Part shown: one piece after another, positions 50,363 to 60,721 of the stretch
How positions within the stretch are numbered: position 1 is the first letter of the stretch
How the letters are laid out: every line of letters starts with the position of its first letter
NCBI GenBank assembly: GCA_934454525.1
Contig: CAKSFM010000007.1
Span: 48,823-112,822 of the forward strand
DNA length: 64,000 nucleotides
Origin: an uncultured Clostridia bacterium
GTDB lineage: Bacteria; Bacillota; Clostridia; UMGS1883
Direction: 5' to 3'
Position numbers and translations under genes: made by a program
Notes under the pieces: generated by a model
Databases searched by the model: none
What the model was told of the DNA's origin: nothing
Seen by the model: the letters and a program-made list of their open reading frames with translations, nothing else

Positions 50363-52921
50363 ATGAAAAAGCGATTGATTGTTTTATTGGCAGCCGTGCT
50401 CGCACTTCAGCCGATATTTGCAGGGATTGACGGCAAAGCGGCTTTTATAAGCATAAGCGCTGCAGCGGGGGAGGAAATGCCTGTAGGCACGAAAACCGAA
50501 GTCGGACTTATGTTTTCCGGTTCTGCCGCAAGACTTGACGTGCTTTCGTCATATGACGGGGAAAATTATTCAGTTGTCGGCAGCTTTGAGCATGAGGCTG
50601 ATGTTGATGTGACGGCTGAATATGAAGAATATGAAAAGCTTCTCAAAGCGGAGGCTTATGACGCGGACGGTAACCTTGTTGCCGAATCCGAACCGATAAA
50701 GCTTGTCGGGATGAAAGAAAATATTGTCCGCGAGGTTTGGGACGAAAGCTTTGACAGCGCGCAGACCATTCCCGACAGCGGAAATTCAAATGTTTTATAT
50801 ATTGCGCGAAACGGCGCAAGAGTGACAAATGCTGACGGAAACTTTCTTCAGGGCGCTGTGTGGAGCGGCGGTTCGGTTGAAATAATTCCGTATTCGGAAA
50901 ATGAAGATGAGCGCGGTGACAGCGTTTGCATGCGTTCATCCTCTTCGAGCAACACTCAGTTCAATGCGCTTTGGTCAAAGGCAACGGGCGATATTGCGGT
51001 GTTTGAACTTGATTATCTGTTTGAAAATCCATCTGTAAACAGACCGCTTATGGAATTTAAAGCAATACAAAACGGGAATGAAACATGGCTTCCGGCAACA
51101 GTGCGCCTTGAAAACGGGCGGATAAGCTTCGGCGGTGCGCTGACGCGTGCCGAAGCGGATAAGTGGTACACAATTACTGCAATTATGGATTCCGAAAGCG
51201 GTGAAATGAAGGTTTTGGTAAACGGCGAATATCTGGGACGCTCAAATGTCGGCAGTTTTTCGCAAACGGTTCGCCTGAGCCTTGAGGGCGGCGCAGCGGA
51301 CTCCGTTATGTGGATAGATAATTACCGCGTAAGACAGGTGAAATATACAAAGGCGGCGGAAAAGCTTTTCGGAATAACGCGCGAAAATGAGGGCGGAAAA
51401 ATATACATAGGCGAGAGCTGCGGAATAAAAATCGTGACAAACGGCTATAAGGACGCCGAAAACGTTGAGATTTTAACGTCGGAGGACGGGGAAAGCTTCG
51501 AACATGCTGCAACAGTTTCGGCGGCGGACAGCTCGGCTGACATTACGGTGAACAGTGAAAAACTGTTTGTCAGGGCAAACCTTTTGTCACAAAACGGCGA
51601 CATACTTGCCGGGAGTGAAACACTTGAGCTTTCGGCGAAAAAACTCATTGAGCTTGAATCGGTCTGGAATGTGGATTTCGAAACGAACGGTTTCCGCGTG
51701 CGTGACGGCGGCGGAACAAGGGGCATGGTCAGCCAGGTTGTAACAAAGGCCGACGGCGACGATTTGCGCGATAAAAACGACGGTTTGCTTGAATGTGACC
51801 GCGGCGCGCTTGAAAACGTCATGAAAATCGACAGCTTAACAGTTGGGGAAGAGGCTTCAAAGGGAATCAGAATGACATCGGTCAACGGTTCGGCTGAAAA
51901 TCAGCTTTCAAGATGGCCGGCAGCGGTTGATAAAAATATTTCGCTTGTCGGGATTGACGCCTGCGTTATAAACGAAGCTGCAACAACAAGGCTTATGCAG
52001 CTGCAGCTGACCGCGGAATCGGGAACGCCGGAAATTGCCTCCGTTGAGGTGCGTTCGGGGAGGATTGTTTTTACGGACGATTCGGGCAGTGTGGTTTCCG
52101 ACTGTGCCTTTGAAACGGGAAAATGGTACAGCATTAAATTGTATACAGATTTGGCTGAGCGCACCGTTCGCCTTTGCGTGAACGATAAATGCATCGGGCA
52201 GTTCACAGCGCCCGAAAGCATGGGAAAGCTTGTTAAAACAAACAAGATAAGCGCGGTTATTGCCGGAACGGACGGCGCAGAAATTTATTTTGACAATTAT
52301 ATTGTCAGCCGCGTGTGGGAGAAAACGGCGATTGTTTCTGCCGAAGCCGATTCCGAATCGGGCGGAAAAGCCGTTAATATAAAGCTTGACAGTGCGATAA
52401 CTCCCGATATGGCGGATATGATAAAATCCGCAAAGCTTATCTGCGCAGGGCGCGAGCTTGTGATAACCGATTGCAGACCGAGTGAGGACGGAAAAACGCT
52501 CACACTTGTGTCACCGAACAAAATTCCGACAGCGGTCGGCATAAAATGCACGATTGAGCTGACAACCGGGGACGCTGTCAGCGCGGATATCATGCTCGCG
52601 GAGGAAGCGTTTGATATAACAAACGTCACATTCGGAAAAAGCGGCGGAAAAATAACCGCTTCCGCAAAGATTGTGAACAAAACGGGTGAAGACAGGCACG
52701 TTATAATGCTTATGACTTTGTATAATGCAGACGGTGAGATTTGCGGAACATCGGTTTCCGAAGCGGACGTTCCGCACGGAAGCATAAATGCGCAGATGAA
52801 CATCACGGGCGGCACGGATGCCGCATCCGCAAGAGTATTTTTCATCAATAACCTTTTGGAGGGGGCTCCCCTTAAAGGCATTTATTACGACAGCATTCAG
52901 AAAAAAGGAGGTGCGGCATGA
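50363..52921 (+). CDS. Secreted LamG-like multi-module protein, probable polysaccharide-binding
   Basis: The 852-residue protein has a signal peptide (MKKRLIVLLAAVLALQP then AGIDGKA). Two LamG-like modules follow: about 115-325 (ending WYTITAIMDSESGEMKVLVN and SVMWIDNYRVRQV) and about 430-655 (ending WYSIKLYTDLAERTVRLCVN and EIYFDNYIVSRVW). Next is an Ig-like stretch and the C-terminal module (about 752-850, HVIMLMTLYNADGEICG) also found in the protein at 37463 and in lyase C. No catalytic motif is seen. The last four bases overlap the SLH-protein start (ATGA), so surface display and binding may be made in fixed ratio. Confidence 0.8.
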   Translation: MKKRLIVLLAAVLALQPIFAGIDGKAAFISISAAAGEEMPVGTKTEVGLMFSGSAARLDVLSSYDGENYSVVGSFEHEADVDVTAEYEEYEKLLKAEAYDADGNLVAESEPIKLVGMKENIVREVWDESFDSAQTIPDSGNSNVLYIARNGARVTNADGNFLQGAVWSGGSVEIIPYSENEDERGDSVCMRSSSSSNTQFNALWSKATGDIAVFELDYLFENPSVNRPLMEFKAIQNGNETWLPATVRLENGRISFGGALTRAEADKWYTITAIMDSESGEMKVLVNGEYLGRSNVGSFSQTVRLSLEGGAADSVMWIDNYRVRQVKYTKAAEKLFGITRENEGGKIYIGESCGIKIVTNGYKDAENVEILTSEDGESFEHAATVSAADSSADITVNSEKLFVRANLLSQNGDILAGSETLELSAKKLIELESVWNVDFETNGFRVRDGGGTRGMVSQVVTKADGDDLRDKNDGLLECDRGALENVMKIDSLTVGEEASKGIRMTSVNGSAENQLSRWPAAVDKNISLVGIDACVINEAATTRLMQLQLTAESGTPEIASVEVRSGRIVFTDDSGSVVSDCAFETGKWYSIKLYTDLAERTVRLCVNDKCIGQFTAPESMGKLVKTNKISAVIAGTDGAEIYFDNYIVSRVWEKTAIVSAEADSESGGKAVNIKLDSAITPDMADMIKSAKLICAGRELVITDCRPSEDGKTLTLVSPNKIPTAVGIKCTIELTTGDAVSADIMLAEEAFDITNVTFGKSGGKITASAKIVNKTGEDRHVIMLMTLYNADGEICGTSVSEADVPHGSINAQMNITGGTDAASARVFFINNLLEGAPLKGIYYDSIQKKGGAA

Positions 52922-54549
52922 AAAAGCATATATTTTCCGCTCTTACAGCAGCGGTCATGATTTGCACGGGTGTGGCAGGCGCAGCGGCGGAAAGCATGTC
53001 CGTTCGTTACGACAGCGGCGGATTTATCGAACTTGTTGCCGACACAACGCTCAGTGAGGGTGCGGCGCTCAGCCTGCATCTGAACACGGCAGGCAGTCAA
53101 AGCAGCACGGAAATGCCGCAGCTTTCCGAAATTTTATATGCCGGAGAGGGCGGCAGCGTTAGCGAAAGGATAAAGGTTTCCCCCCAGGCATATTCGGGGA
53201 AATACTATGTTTTTGTCGGGTATGACGGTGCGGATATGACGAAAAGCATCGGCAGCATTATAATTTATGACATAAACGGAGCAAAGGCAAAAGAGCTTGC
53301 GGCAAAGCTGGATTCGGCAGCAAGCGCGGCTGAGTTTGCGGCTGCATTGGAAACGGCGGATGAACTTGCGGCATTCGGAATTGACAAGGAAAACGAACCG
53401 TATTACGATGATGTGATGAAGCTCGCATACAATATTAAAAAAGCTGAAAAAATTACTCTTACACCTTCGGCTTTCTGCGAAATATACCGCTATGCAAGCG
53501 TGGTAACCTCGGTAAAGAAAGGCGCGGATACGGATTCAGTGATGAAAGCGAACGCGGATGTGTTTGATTCGGACTATAAAACATATGCCGAAAATTCTTC
53601 GGCGCTTGATAAAATGTTTGCAGCGGCGGATTTTAACAGCGGACGGATGACGCTTGCGGCGCTTAAGGTTTTGTCGGACGTCAGGTCGTCAGAACTGAGT
53701 TCGGAGCTTAAAACGGCTGTCGAAAACGGCTGCGGCATCATCGGGCTTGAAATGGGCAGCGGTTCGGATTACGGAAAAATTGCAAAAAGCAAGCAGCCGA
53801 ACGTGTTTTCGAAAATGATTAAAACAAGCTCGGGTATTAAAAATTCCGCGGAGCTCATCGCAAGCTTTGAAAGCGCTGTTAAAGAGGTTTTGAGCGAATC
53901 TGCCTCCGGGAGCAGCTCGGGCGGCGGTTCGGGCGGCGGAGGAAAAGTATCCGGCGGCTCGGGTTACATAACGCAGCCCGACATTACCGGAGCAATCGAA
54001 AACCCTTCAAAGAATACATACAGTGACATTTCGGGGCATTTTGCATATGACGCCGTGATGAAGCTCAGCAAAAGCGGAATAATAAACGGTTACGGCGACG
54101 GAACGTTTCGTCCGCAGGGGAAAATCACAAGGGCGGAAGCCGCAAAGCTCATATGCGCGGCATTCAAAACATCTGCTTCAAACGGGGCAAAATTTTCCGA
54201 TGTGAGCGCAGGCAGCTGGTATTACGGATATGTTGACGCACTTTCTGCCGATAAAATCATTGAAGGCGACGGGCAGCTTTTCCGCCCGGATGACAATATT
54301 ACCCGTGAGGATATGACGGTTATTCTTAGCCGCGCGCTTAAATCACGCGGAATTGAGCTGAGCGGAGAGCATACTTTTTCCGACAGTGCGGATATAAGCG
54401 GTTATGCTGCGCCGCATGTGTCGGCGTTTGCGGCAGCCGGAATTGTGCGCGGTGACGGAACGAATTTCTTCCCGAAATCGGATATAACGCGCGGTGAAGC
54501 GGCGGCAATCATTTTCAGAATACTTGAAAGCTACGGAGGCGGCATATGA
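52918..54549 (+). CDS. S-layer (SLH) domain surface protein
   Basis: The 543-residue protein has a signal peptide (to about GAAAE, residue 25), an Ig-like N-terminal domain, a helical Ala-rich middle, a flexible Ser/Gly linker (about 327-347) and three C-terminal SLH repeats. They read SDISGHFAYDAVMKLSKSG (about 372-390), SDVSAGSWYYGYVDALSADK and SDSADISGYAAPHVSAF, with ITRAEAAKL, ITREDMTVI and ITRGEAAAI ends. SLH trimers attach to pyruvylated secondary cell-wall polymers. It probably anchors or scaffolds the lyase system at the cell surface. Both neighbours overlap it by four bases. Confidence 0.9.
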   Translation: MKKHIFSALTAAVMICTGVAGAAAESMSVRYDSGGFIELVADTTLSEGAALSLHLNTAGSQSSTEMPQLSEILYAGEGGSVSERIKVSPQAYSGKYYVFVGYDGADMTKSIGSIIIYDINGAKAKELAAKLDSAASAAEFAAALETADELAAFGIDKENEPYYDDVMKLAYNIKKAEKITLTPSAFCEIYRYASVVTSVKKGADTDSVMKANADVFDSDYKTYAENSSALDKMFAAADFNSGRMTLAALKVLSDVRSSELSSELKTAVENGCGIIGLEMGSGSDYGKIAKSKQPNVFSKMIKTSSGIKNSAELIASFESAVKEVLSESASGSSSGGGSGGGGKVSGGSGYITQPDITGAIENPSKNTYSDISGHFAYDAVMKLSKSGIINGYGDGTFRPQGKITRAEAAKLICAAFKTSASNGAKFSDVSAGSWYYGYVDALSADKIIEGDGQLFRPDDNITREDMTVILSRALKSRGIELSGEHTFSDSADISGYAAPHVSAFAAAGIVRGDGTNFFPKSDITRGEAAAIIFRILESYGGGI

Positions 54550-57140
54550 TAAAGAGAATAATTGCATTAATAATAACCGTTATTTTCCTTGTTCCCGGCG
54601 CTTCCCTTGCACAGGAAAATAACGCGGAGATTAACACGGAGAACAGGGAGGTCATCACAGGACTTTTTTCGGCGCTCGGAATTAATTCAAAAGTATCGGA
54701 GGACGGTGTAACGCGCGGCGAATTTATTCTGACCGCTGCGGGACTGATGAACTATGACCTGAATGCTGCGGCAGACAGTGCGTTTGAAGACATTGAATCC
54801 GGCACGGAGCTTGCCGGCGCAGCGTCTTTCTGCCTTGCCGCAGGGTTTATAAGCCGAGCGGATGAATTTCGCCCCGAGGATAAAATTCTGGAAAATGAAG
54901 CGCTTAAAATTCTTGTTTGTGCTTTGGGCTATGGGAGCAGCGCCGAAAAATCCGGAGGTTATCCGAACGGATATGTTTCGGAGGCTGTCAGACTGAAACT
55001 GCTTAAGGGTGTTAAGGCATCGGAAAACGGAACGCTTTTTCAAGGCGGCTTTTATGCGCTGATGAAAAACACAATCGAGGCAAATGCGCGCGAGATTGAC
55101 GAGTATTCGAAAAACGGATATTCCGTCAAAACTGACAGAACGATTCTTGAAATATGCCATGACGTTACAAGCACGGAGGGAATCGTAAATGCAAATGAGT
55201 ATGCATATCTTTATGACAGTGCGCAGAAAACGGGGAAGCGGCGCGCCGTTATCGGAGATGAAGAATATAAGCTTGCCGATTCGGTTAATATACCGCCGCT
55301 CGGATTTAACGTTGAAGCTTATGTGCTTGAGAGCGGTTCGGATGACGATGAGATTATATATTATCACAGTGAAAATAACAGCGTTTCGTCATTTGACCTT
55401 TCCGATGCGCAAATCGGCAGCGGCGGAAAAATTTCGATAACCGAAAAGAACGCAAAGTCACACAGCTTCAATCTTTCAACCGATGCTGCGGTTATTTATA
55501 ATGGTAAGCCGTATTCGGGAAAGCTGACAGAAATGCTGACGGACGGAAACGGAAAAATCGAGCTGGTTAAAAGGAAATCCGATTCGGATTACGGGCTTCT
55601 GATGGTTTGGGAAAGCAAATTCATGAAAATCGGAACAATTAACACGGCGGACAAACTGATTTATGATGAAACAACGAAAAACAGCATCGATTACAGTAAT
55701 AAGGACGCGGTGCTGACAGTGGAAGGCGGAGCGGTTCTCAAAAAGGGCGATGTTATTGAGTACTTCGAATCGCAGGACAAAAAGCTGTACACTGTTTCCG
55801 TGCTTGAAAAAATCACTGCGAAAGCGGAAGCGAAAAACGACAGCGACATTACAATCGGCGGTACTGATTATCGCATGACGGAATATTTCAAGCGTGAATA
55901 TCTGAATGTTCTGCGGCTTGACACTGAGCTTGATTTTTATCTGTCAGAAAGCGGAATTGTTTTGTGCTCCAATCCGTCGGACGGAGATTATCTTTTTGCT
56001 TACATTACAAAGACCTGTGCGCCGAGAGGATTGAAGGACGCGGAAATTGAACTGTTTACCGAAAACGGAGAATATAAGGTTTTCAGGCTTTCGGGGCGCG
56101 TCAGCGTTGACGGAAATAAACTCAGCGGAGATGATTTGTACAATGAGATTAAGCTTCATGAAAACAGTCTTGTCCGCATTAACCCCGGGGCAGCAAACGG
56201 AAATCTGAAGTTTATCAACACGGACAGAACTCCGTCCTCGTACGACACAACGGGCGATGTTAATTACTGGTTTGAAACCGACACGCTTAAAACGGGCGAG
56301 GAAAGCAAGCTGCTTAAGCGATTGCGCTATAATTCAAATGAGGATGAATCGTTTTACTACAAATCGTCCGGATATTTTGTTCCGTACTTCTCGATAAATG
56401 ACGAAACAAGAATATTCTGCGTTATGAAAGACGGTTTTTACACGGACGAGGATGACCGCGTGTCGCTCGGAGCGGGAACGGCGTTTCTGCCCAATGACGA
56501 GAGCGTGACGGCAGGTGACGTAACGGCATACAATGTTGATTCAGCGGGTTACGCAAAAGCGATTGTATACAAGACCGAGAGCTACGGTGCACCGATTAAC
56601 TACGAGTCAAGCTACGGCGTTGTTTCGGATATGTATATGCGCCGAAACGATGACGGGGACATGGACCTGGCGATAGAGGTTTATGCAGACGACGCGTTCA
56701 GGCTTCTTTATGTCAGCGAGGATGAAAGCTGGTATGAAAATATTGAGAAAAAGCAAAACGGATTTCCGTACTCCAAAGGGGATGTAATCAGGTATTCCGT
56801 GGACAAAAAGGGCTATATAAAAAATCAGCCGATTCTTGATTTTGACGCGGAAACAATGACTGTCATAAACGACGGGGCGGAAAATTCATCTCTGCATTAT
56901 ACCTACGGAATGCTTTATGACTGCGGCGACAGCTCCGTAACGGTAATCGATTCGGAGGACGGCAAAATCAAATGTTATCAAGGAAAAATAACCTCCTGCG
57001 GTTATGTTCCGAAAAAAGATGATATTACAACAATTTATTCCGACAGACTCGTAAGCTACCGTCAGGCAGGAGAAAACTGCTCGCGCGTGCTTCTCAAGTG
57101 CCGTTCATCGCGCGTGGAAGCTTATATTGTGTATGAATAA
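54546..57140 (+). CDS. Secreted protein with divergent N-terminal SLH-like modules
   Basis: The 864-residue protein has a signal peptide (MIKRIIALIITVIFLVPGASLAQ). SLH-like units follow at about 35-180 (VTRGEFILTAAGLMNYDL, FRPEDKILENEALKILVC), but they are degenerate. The rest is a series of beta-rich units with recurring SKFMKIGTINTADK-type strands, rich in Asp, Tyr and Lys. No enzyme family is recognised; a cell-wall attached structural or binding role is likely. The start overlaps the SLH gene by four bases (ATGA). Confidence 0.75.
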   Translation: MIKRIIALIITVIFLVPGASLAQENNAEINTENREVITGLFSALGINSKVSEDGVTRGEFILTAAGLMNYDLNAAADSAFEDIESGTELAGAASFCLAAGFISRADEFRPEDKILENEALKILVCALGYGSSAEKSGGYPNGYVSEAVRLKLLKGVKASENGTLFQGGFYALMKNTIEANAREIDEYSKNGYSVKTDRTILEICHDVTSTEGIVNANEYAYLYDSAQKTGKRRAVIGDEEYKLADSVNIPPLGFNVEAYVLESGSDDDEIIYYHSENNSVSSFDLSDAQIGSGGKISITEKNAKSHSFNLSTDAAVIYNGKPYSGKLTEMLTDGNGKIELVKRKSDSDYGLLMVWESKFMKIGTINTADKLIYDETTKNSIDYSNKDAVLTVEGGAVLKKGDVIEYFESQDKKLYTVSVLEKITAKAEAKNDSDITIGGTDYRMTEYFKREYLNVLRLDTELDFYLSESGIVLCSNPSDGDYLFAYITKTCAPRGLKDAEIELFTENGEYKVFRLSGRVSVDGNKLSGDDLYNEIKLHENSLVRINPGAANGNLKFINTDRTPSSYDTTGDVNYWFETDTLKTGEESKLLKRLRYNSNEDESFYYKSSGYFVPYFSINDETRIFCVMKDGFYTDEDDRVSLGAGTAFLPNDESVTAGDVTAYNVDSAGYAKAIVYKTESYGAPINYESSYGVVSDMYMRRNDDGDMDLAIEVYADDAFRLLYVSEDESWYENIEKKQNGFPYSKGDVIRYSVDKKGYIKNQPILDFDAETMTVINDGAENSSLHYTYGMLYDCGDSSVTVIDSEDGKIKCYQGKITSCGYVPKKDDITTIYSDRLVSYRQAGENCSRVLLKCRSSRVEAYIVYE

Positions 57141-57155
57141 GATTAAGGTGGGAGA

Positions 57156-60100
57156 ATGATGAAAAAACGTATTATTTCGGTGCTCGCGGCGTGCTGCATG
57201 GCGGCGGCTTCTTTGCCGCCGTTTGCGGCAAACGCCGCAAATGAGGTTGAAAAAGCGGTTGAGAGCGGTTCATGGACAGAGGATATTGCGGCGGATTTCA
57301 GTGAAGCGGACGATATTTCGGGAATAAGAAATACCGTTCCGTCAATGAACGCACCGTCGGGCGGCTGCGTTCTCACAAAAACGGACGGGAATTCTGCGCC
57401 GAGTCTTTTGTTTGACGGCGCATCCTCGCTCTCCTTCAGCATAAACCGATCGGGGAACATAGTGTCTTATGAGGCGGATGTTAATTTTCAAACCTTGGCG
57501 GAGGGCGTCAAAGTGTTTGACGCGAAGGTTCTGTTTAATGACGGATCCGGCGAGCAATGGGCAATCAACGGAATTAAAAGTGTGAAGTACCTCGGAAAAT
57601 ATTACTTTGATTGTTACGGAAGAACCTCCGTGAAAATCACGGCAGGCACATGGTACAATGTCAGGGCGGTTGTGAAGCAAGGGGCAAACGGTTATGTTAA
57701 CTATTATATTGACGGGTCGCTTGTGAAAACGCAGAAGCTTACTCCGCCGCCGAAAAAGATAAGTGTTATTGAAATATCGGGCGCTTCGGGCGGAAAAATG
57801 CTTTTTGACAATTTTAAGGTTAAAACATATATGGACAGCATTTTTGACAGCACGATTACAAGAAATCCGGCGCTGTCGCAGCGCCCGTCCATGGAGAGGA
57901 TTGCGTCCGATTTCGGCAAAAGCGGAGTTCATCCGCGCCTTATGGCAACAAAAGCCGATTTTGAGCGGCTCCGCACAGAGGTGCAGACAAACCCCGATAA
58001 AAAAGCATGGTATGAAGCGCTTATGTCAAAGGCGAAGCAGCTGTTGTATTCAAAAACGCTTGTATATGAGCTGCGTGACGGCGTAAGGCTGATGTATGTT
58101 TCCTCCGAGCTGGAGCAGCGCATGGCTGTGCTTGCAATGGCATATCGCCTTACCGGGGAGGCAAAATATGCTCAAAAGGCTTATCTTGACCTTGAAGCTG
58201 TTGCAAATTTCAGCGACTGGCACCCGTCGCATCATATTGATGTGGGAATCATGGCGGCAGGTTTTGCAATCGGTTACGACTGGCTTTACGATACGTTTAC
58301 CGAAGCGCAGCGGAAAACGCTTGAGGACGGTATGAAGAAAAACGGATTCAAGGATATAATCCTGAGTTACCAAACCACCGAAAGCGATATGACGAACGCC
58401 GCATATGTTCAGGACAATCACAATGCAATGTGCAACGGCGGTGCAATGCTTGCAGCGCTTGCGTTCTATGACGTTTTTCCAACGGAAAGCCGCTATATTA
58501 TCGCAAATGCAACGCGCGGAATTGAGGAAATGATGTGGCGGTATGCCCCCGACGGCGCTTGGTTTGAAGGCGTTATGTACGGTTCAATCTGCGTGAATTA
58601 TCTTTCAATGGCATTTTCGTCAATGGAAATATGCCTCGGAACGATTTACGGGCTTGATGAAGCCGAGGGCTTTGACAAGGCTTATGATTATATCGAGAAC
58701 ACGCAGTCAAAAACTGCCGTTTATAATTTTGGCGACAGTGATTTTATGAAGCGCGCTTACTGCTATTCGGGCTGGCTTAACAAGCATTTTGGAAAAAGCA
58801 CTGCATGTGACCTTTCCGGCAGTTTCACAACGATTGACGGAGAGCAGCTTGCATTTGCATTATTGTGGAACAGCTCAAACAGCGGTTATGATGTGCCGCG
58901 CGATGTGCTTTATAATTCGGACGATGCAAAAACAAAGCTTCTTTTAATGCGCGGCGAAACAAACGGAGAAACCTTTGTCGGCATAAAAGCAGGCGATACC
59001 GTGTGCGAACATTCGCAGCTTGACGGCGGAAGCTTTGTGTTCGATTCGCAGGGTGTGCGATGGGCATGCGACATGGGTAAGGACGATTATAATCTTCCGA
59101 ACTTTTTTGACACTGCCGAGGGAAGGTGGAAAATATTCCTGAACCGTGCCGAGGCACATAATACCGTTGTGATTAATCCGAAAACCAACGGCGGCGCGGA
59201 TTACAGTTTAAATTCCGAGGCGCGGTTCTCCGATGTTATCAAAACCGACAGCGGCGCTGTTGCAGCGGTTGATATGACGGAGCTTCTTTCGGGCAGGGCA
59301 GAGAGCGCAAGGCGCGGCTTTTGCTTCACGGACAACCGCCAAAGCCTCGTTGTACGCGATGAGCTCAATATCGGAACGGCGGCAAAGGATATATACTGGC
59401 TGTTTTACACAAAAGCGGATTTCCGCCGCGATTCGGAAAACAGGGCGGTGCTTACCGACCGCAGTCAGCCCGAAAAAAAGCTGATTATTGATTTTCTGTG
59501 CAATGACGGTGAAAATAATATTCCGTTTGACCTTGTGTTCGAACAGGCAGCGGAAATGATGAGCAGGGGAGTATCGGGGCAGAGTGCGAACGATGGATAT
59601 CACCGCCTTGCACTTAAAACGAGCGCTTCAGGAAACGTTAATATAACGGTGAAGCTTACCCCCGTAAACGTAAACGGTGACAGCGTTGAAAAATACGACA
59701 TTCCGATAAGCACATGGTCGAAGCAAACGGTTAATGCCGCTTCTGCCGTGCTTGAGCCTTTGTCGGCAGCCGACAGCGGCAGCGCAAAGGTTATATGCAA
59801 CTATACCTTTGATAACAATGCCGATATAAGCATCCCGAACAAGAGCATGCTCCGCGTGAACGAGCGCACCGTGCCGCGGTTTAATTATTCGATGAACACT
59901 TACGGCGAATCGGATGTTGCAACGGTTGTTGAAGAAGCTTCCGGAAACAGACTTGTGAGAATGACTTCAAATTCCGAAAACAGCATTTATGAAAAGCTGC
60001 ACGAGCGAACGGAGCTTGTGTTCTGCGATTTGGACACGGTTCGGAAAAAGGGGAAAATCATCAAATACAGCGTTGACTTGAAATTCCCCGACTTTTTGCA

Positions 60101-60704
60101 GGATAAATACATTTACGAAACCAAATATATAAACGGACAAGGCACGACAACCTGGTTTGCATCGGAATGTATGATGGTGATTCCGTACGGCAGAAATGCA
60201 GACGAAGGGGTTCTGTGCATAAACGATAATCAGTCGGAATATCTTTCTTTTGTCGAAAAGGATGTATGGCATAATTACAGCGTTGAATATGACTGTGCGG
60301 AAAGTGTAATCAGATTTTATTTCGACGGAGAGCTTGTTGCTTCGCGCACTGCCGCAAACGGGATTGGTGAAATATTAAAGGCTAATATTAAAAACCTTGC
60401 GTCCGATATCGATTCGGTTATTCTTCTTGATAACTATAAATGCGTTGTTTATCCGTATCCGACGGTGCGGCTCGACTGCTTTGCGGCGAACGGAATCATG
60501 CGCGCGGAGATAATGGCGGATTGTGCGGCAACGTTCTGCATTGCTGCATATAACGAACACGGAGAAATGACCGGCATTAAAACATGGGACATTGAAAAGG
60601 GAGTAACGCTTTCGGATTATGAATATCCGGAGGCTGCGGAAGTCAGGGCGTTTTTGTGGAAGCGCGGCACAGCCGTGCCGATGCTCGGAACGCGCAGTAA
60701 ATAA
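57156..60704 (+). CDS. Secreted heparinase II/III-type lyase with LamG-like ends (lyase C)
   Basis: The 1182-residue protein has a signal peptide (to about NAANE, residue 29), a LamG-like module (about 40-225) and the lyase toroid from SGVHPRLMATKADFERL (about 257). A C-terminal LamG-like module (about 880-1110) and the shared end module (AAYNEHGEMTGIKTWD ... AFLWKRGTAVPML) follow. Its active-site strings differ from lyases A and B: QDNHNAMCN (about 421), YEGVMYG (about 471) and EHSQLDGGSF (about 617) in place of EHAHMDMGSF. It may therefore act on another linkage or have lost metal binding. A second ATG at 57159 is equally possible; AAGGTGGGAG precedes both. Confidence 0.86.
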   Translation: MMKKRIISVLAACCMAAASLPPFAANAANEVEKAVESGSWTEDIAADFSEADDISGIRNTVPSMNAPSGGCVLTKTDGNSAPSLLFDGASSLSFSINRSGNIVSYEADVNFQTLAEGVKVFDAKVLFNDGSGEQWAINGIKSVKYLGKYYFDCYGRTSVKITAGTWYNVRAVVKQGANGYVNYYIDGSLVKTQKLTPPPKKISVIEISGASGGKMLFDNFKVKTYMDSIFDSTITRNPALSQRPSMERIASDFGKSGVHPRLMATKADFERLRTEVQTNPDKKAWYEALMSKAKQLLYSKTLVYELRDGVRLMYVSSELEQRMAVLAMAYRLTGEAKYAQKAYLDLEAVANFSDWHPSHHIDVGIMAAGFAIGYDWLYDTFTEAQRKTLEDGMKKNGFKDIILSYQTTESDMTNAAYVQDNHNAMCNGGAMLAALAFYDVFPTESRYIIANATRGIEEMMWRYAPDGAWFEGVMYGSICVNYLSMAFSSMEICLGTIYGLDEAEGFDKAYDYIENTQSKTAVYNFGDSDFMKRAYCYSGWLNKHFGKSTACDLSGSFTTIDGEQLAFALLWNSSNSGYDVPRDVLYNSDDAKTKLLLMRGETNGETFVGIKAGDTVCEHSQLDGGSFVFDSQGVRWACDMGKDDYNLPNFFDTAEGRWKIFLNRAEAHNTVVINPKTNGGADYSLNSEARFSDVIKTDSGAVAAVDMTELLSGRAESARRGFCFTDNRQSLVVRDELNIGTAAKDIYWLFYTKADFRRDSENRAVLTDRSQPEKKLIIDFLCNDGENNIPFDLVFEQAAEMMSRGVSGQSANDGYHRLALKTSASGNVNITVKLTPVNVNGDSVEKYDIPISTWSKQTVNAASAVLEPLSAADSGSAKVICNYTFDNNADISIPNKSMLRVNERTVPRFNYSMNTYGESDVATVVEEASGNRLVRMTSNSENSIYEKLHERTELVFCDLDTVRKKGKIIKYSVDLKFPDFLQDKYIYETKYINGQGTTTWFASECMMVIPYGRNADEGVLCINDNQSEYLSFVEKDVWHNYSVEYDCAESVIRFYFDGELVASRTAANGIGEILKANIKNLASDIDSVILLDNYKCVVYPYPTVRLDCFAANGIMRAEIMADCAATFCIAAYNEHGEMTGIKTWDIEKGVTLSDYEYPEAAEVRAFLWKRGTAVPMLGTRSK

Positions 60705-60721
60705 TTGAGGAGGTGTTTGCC

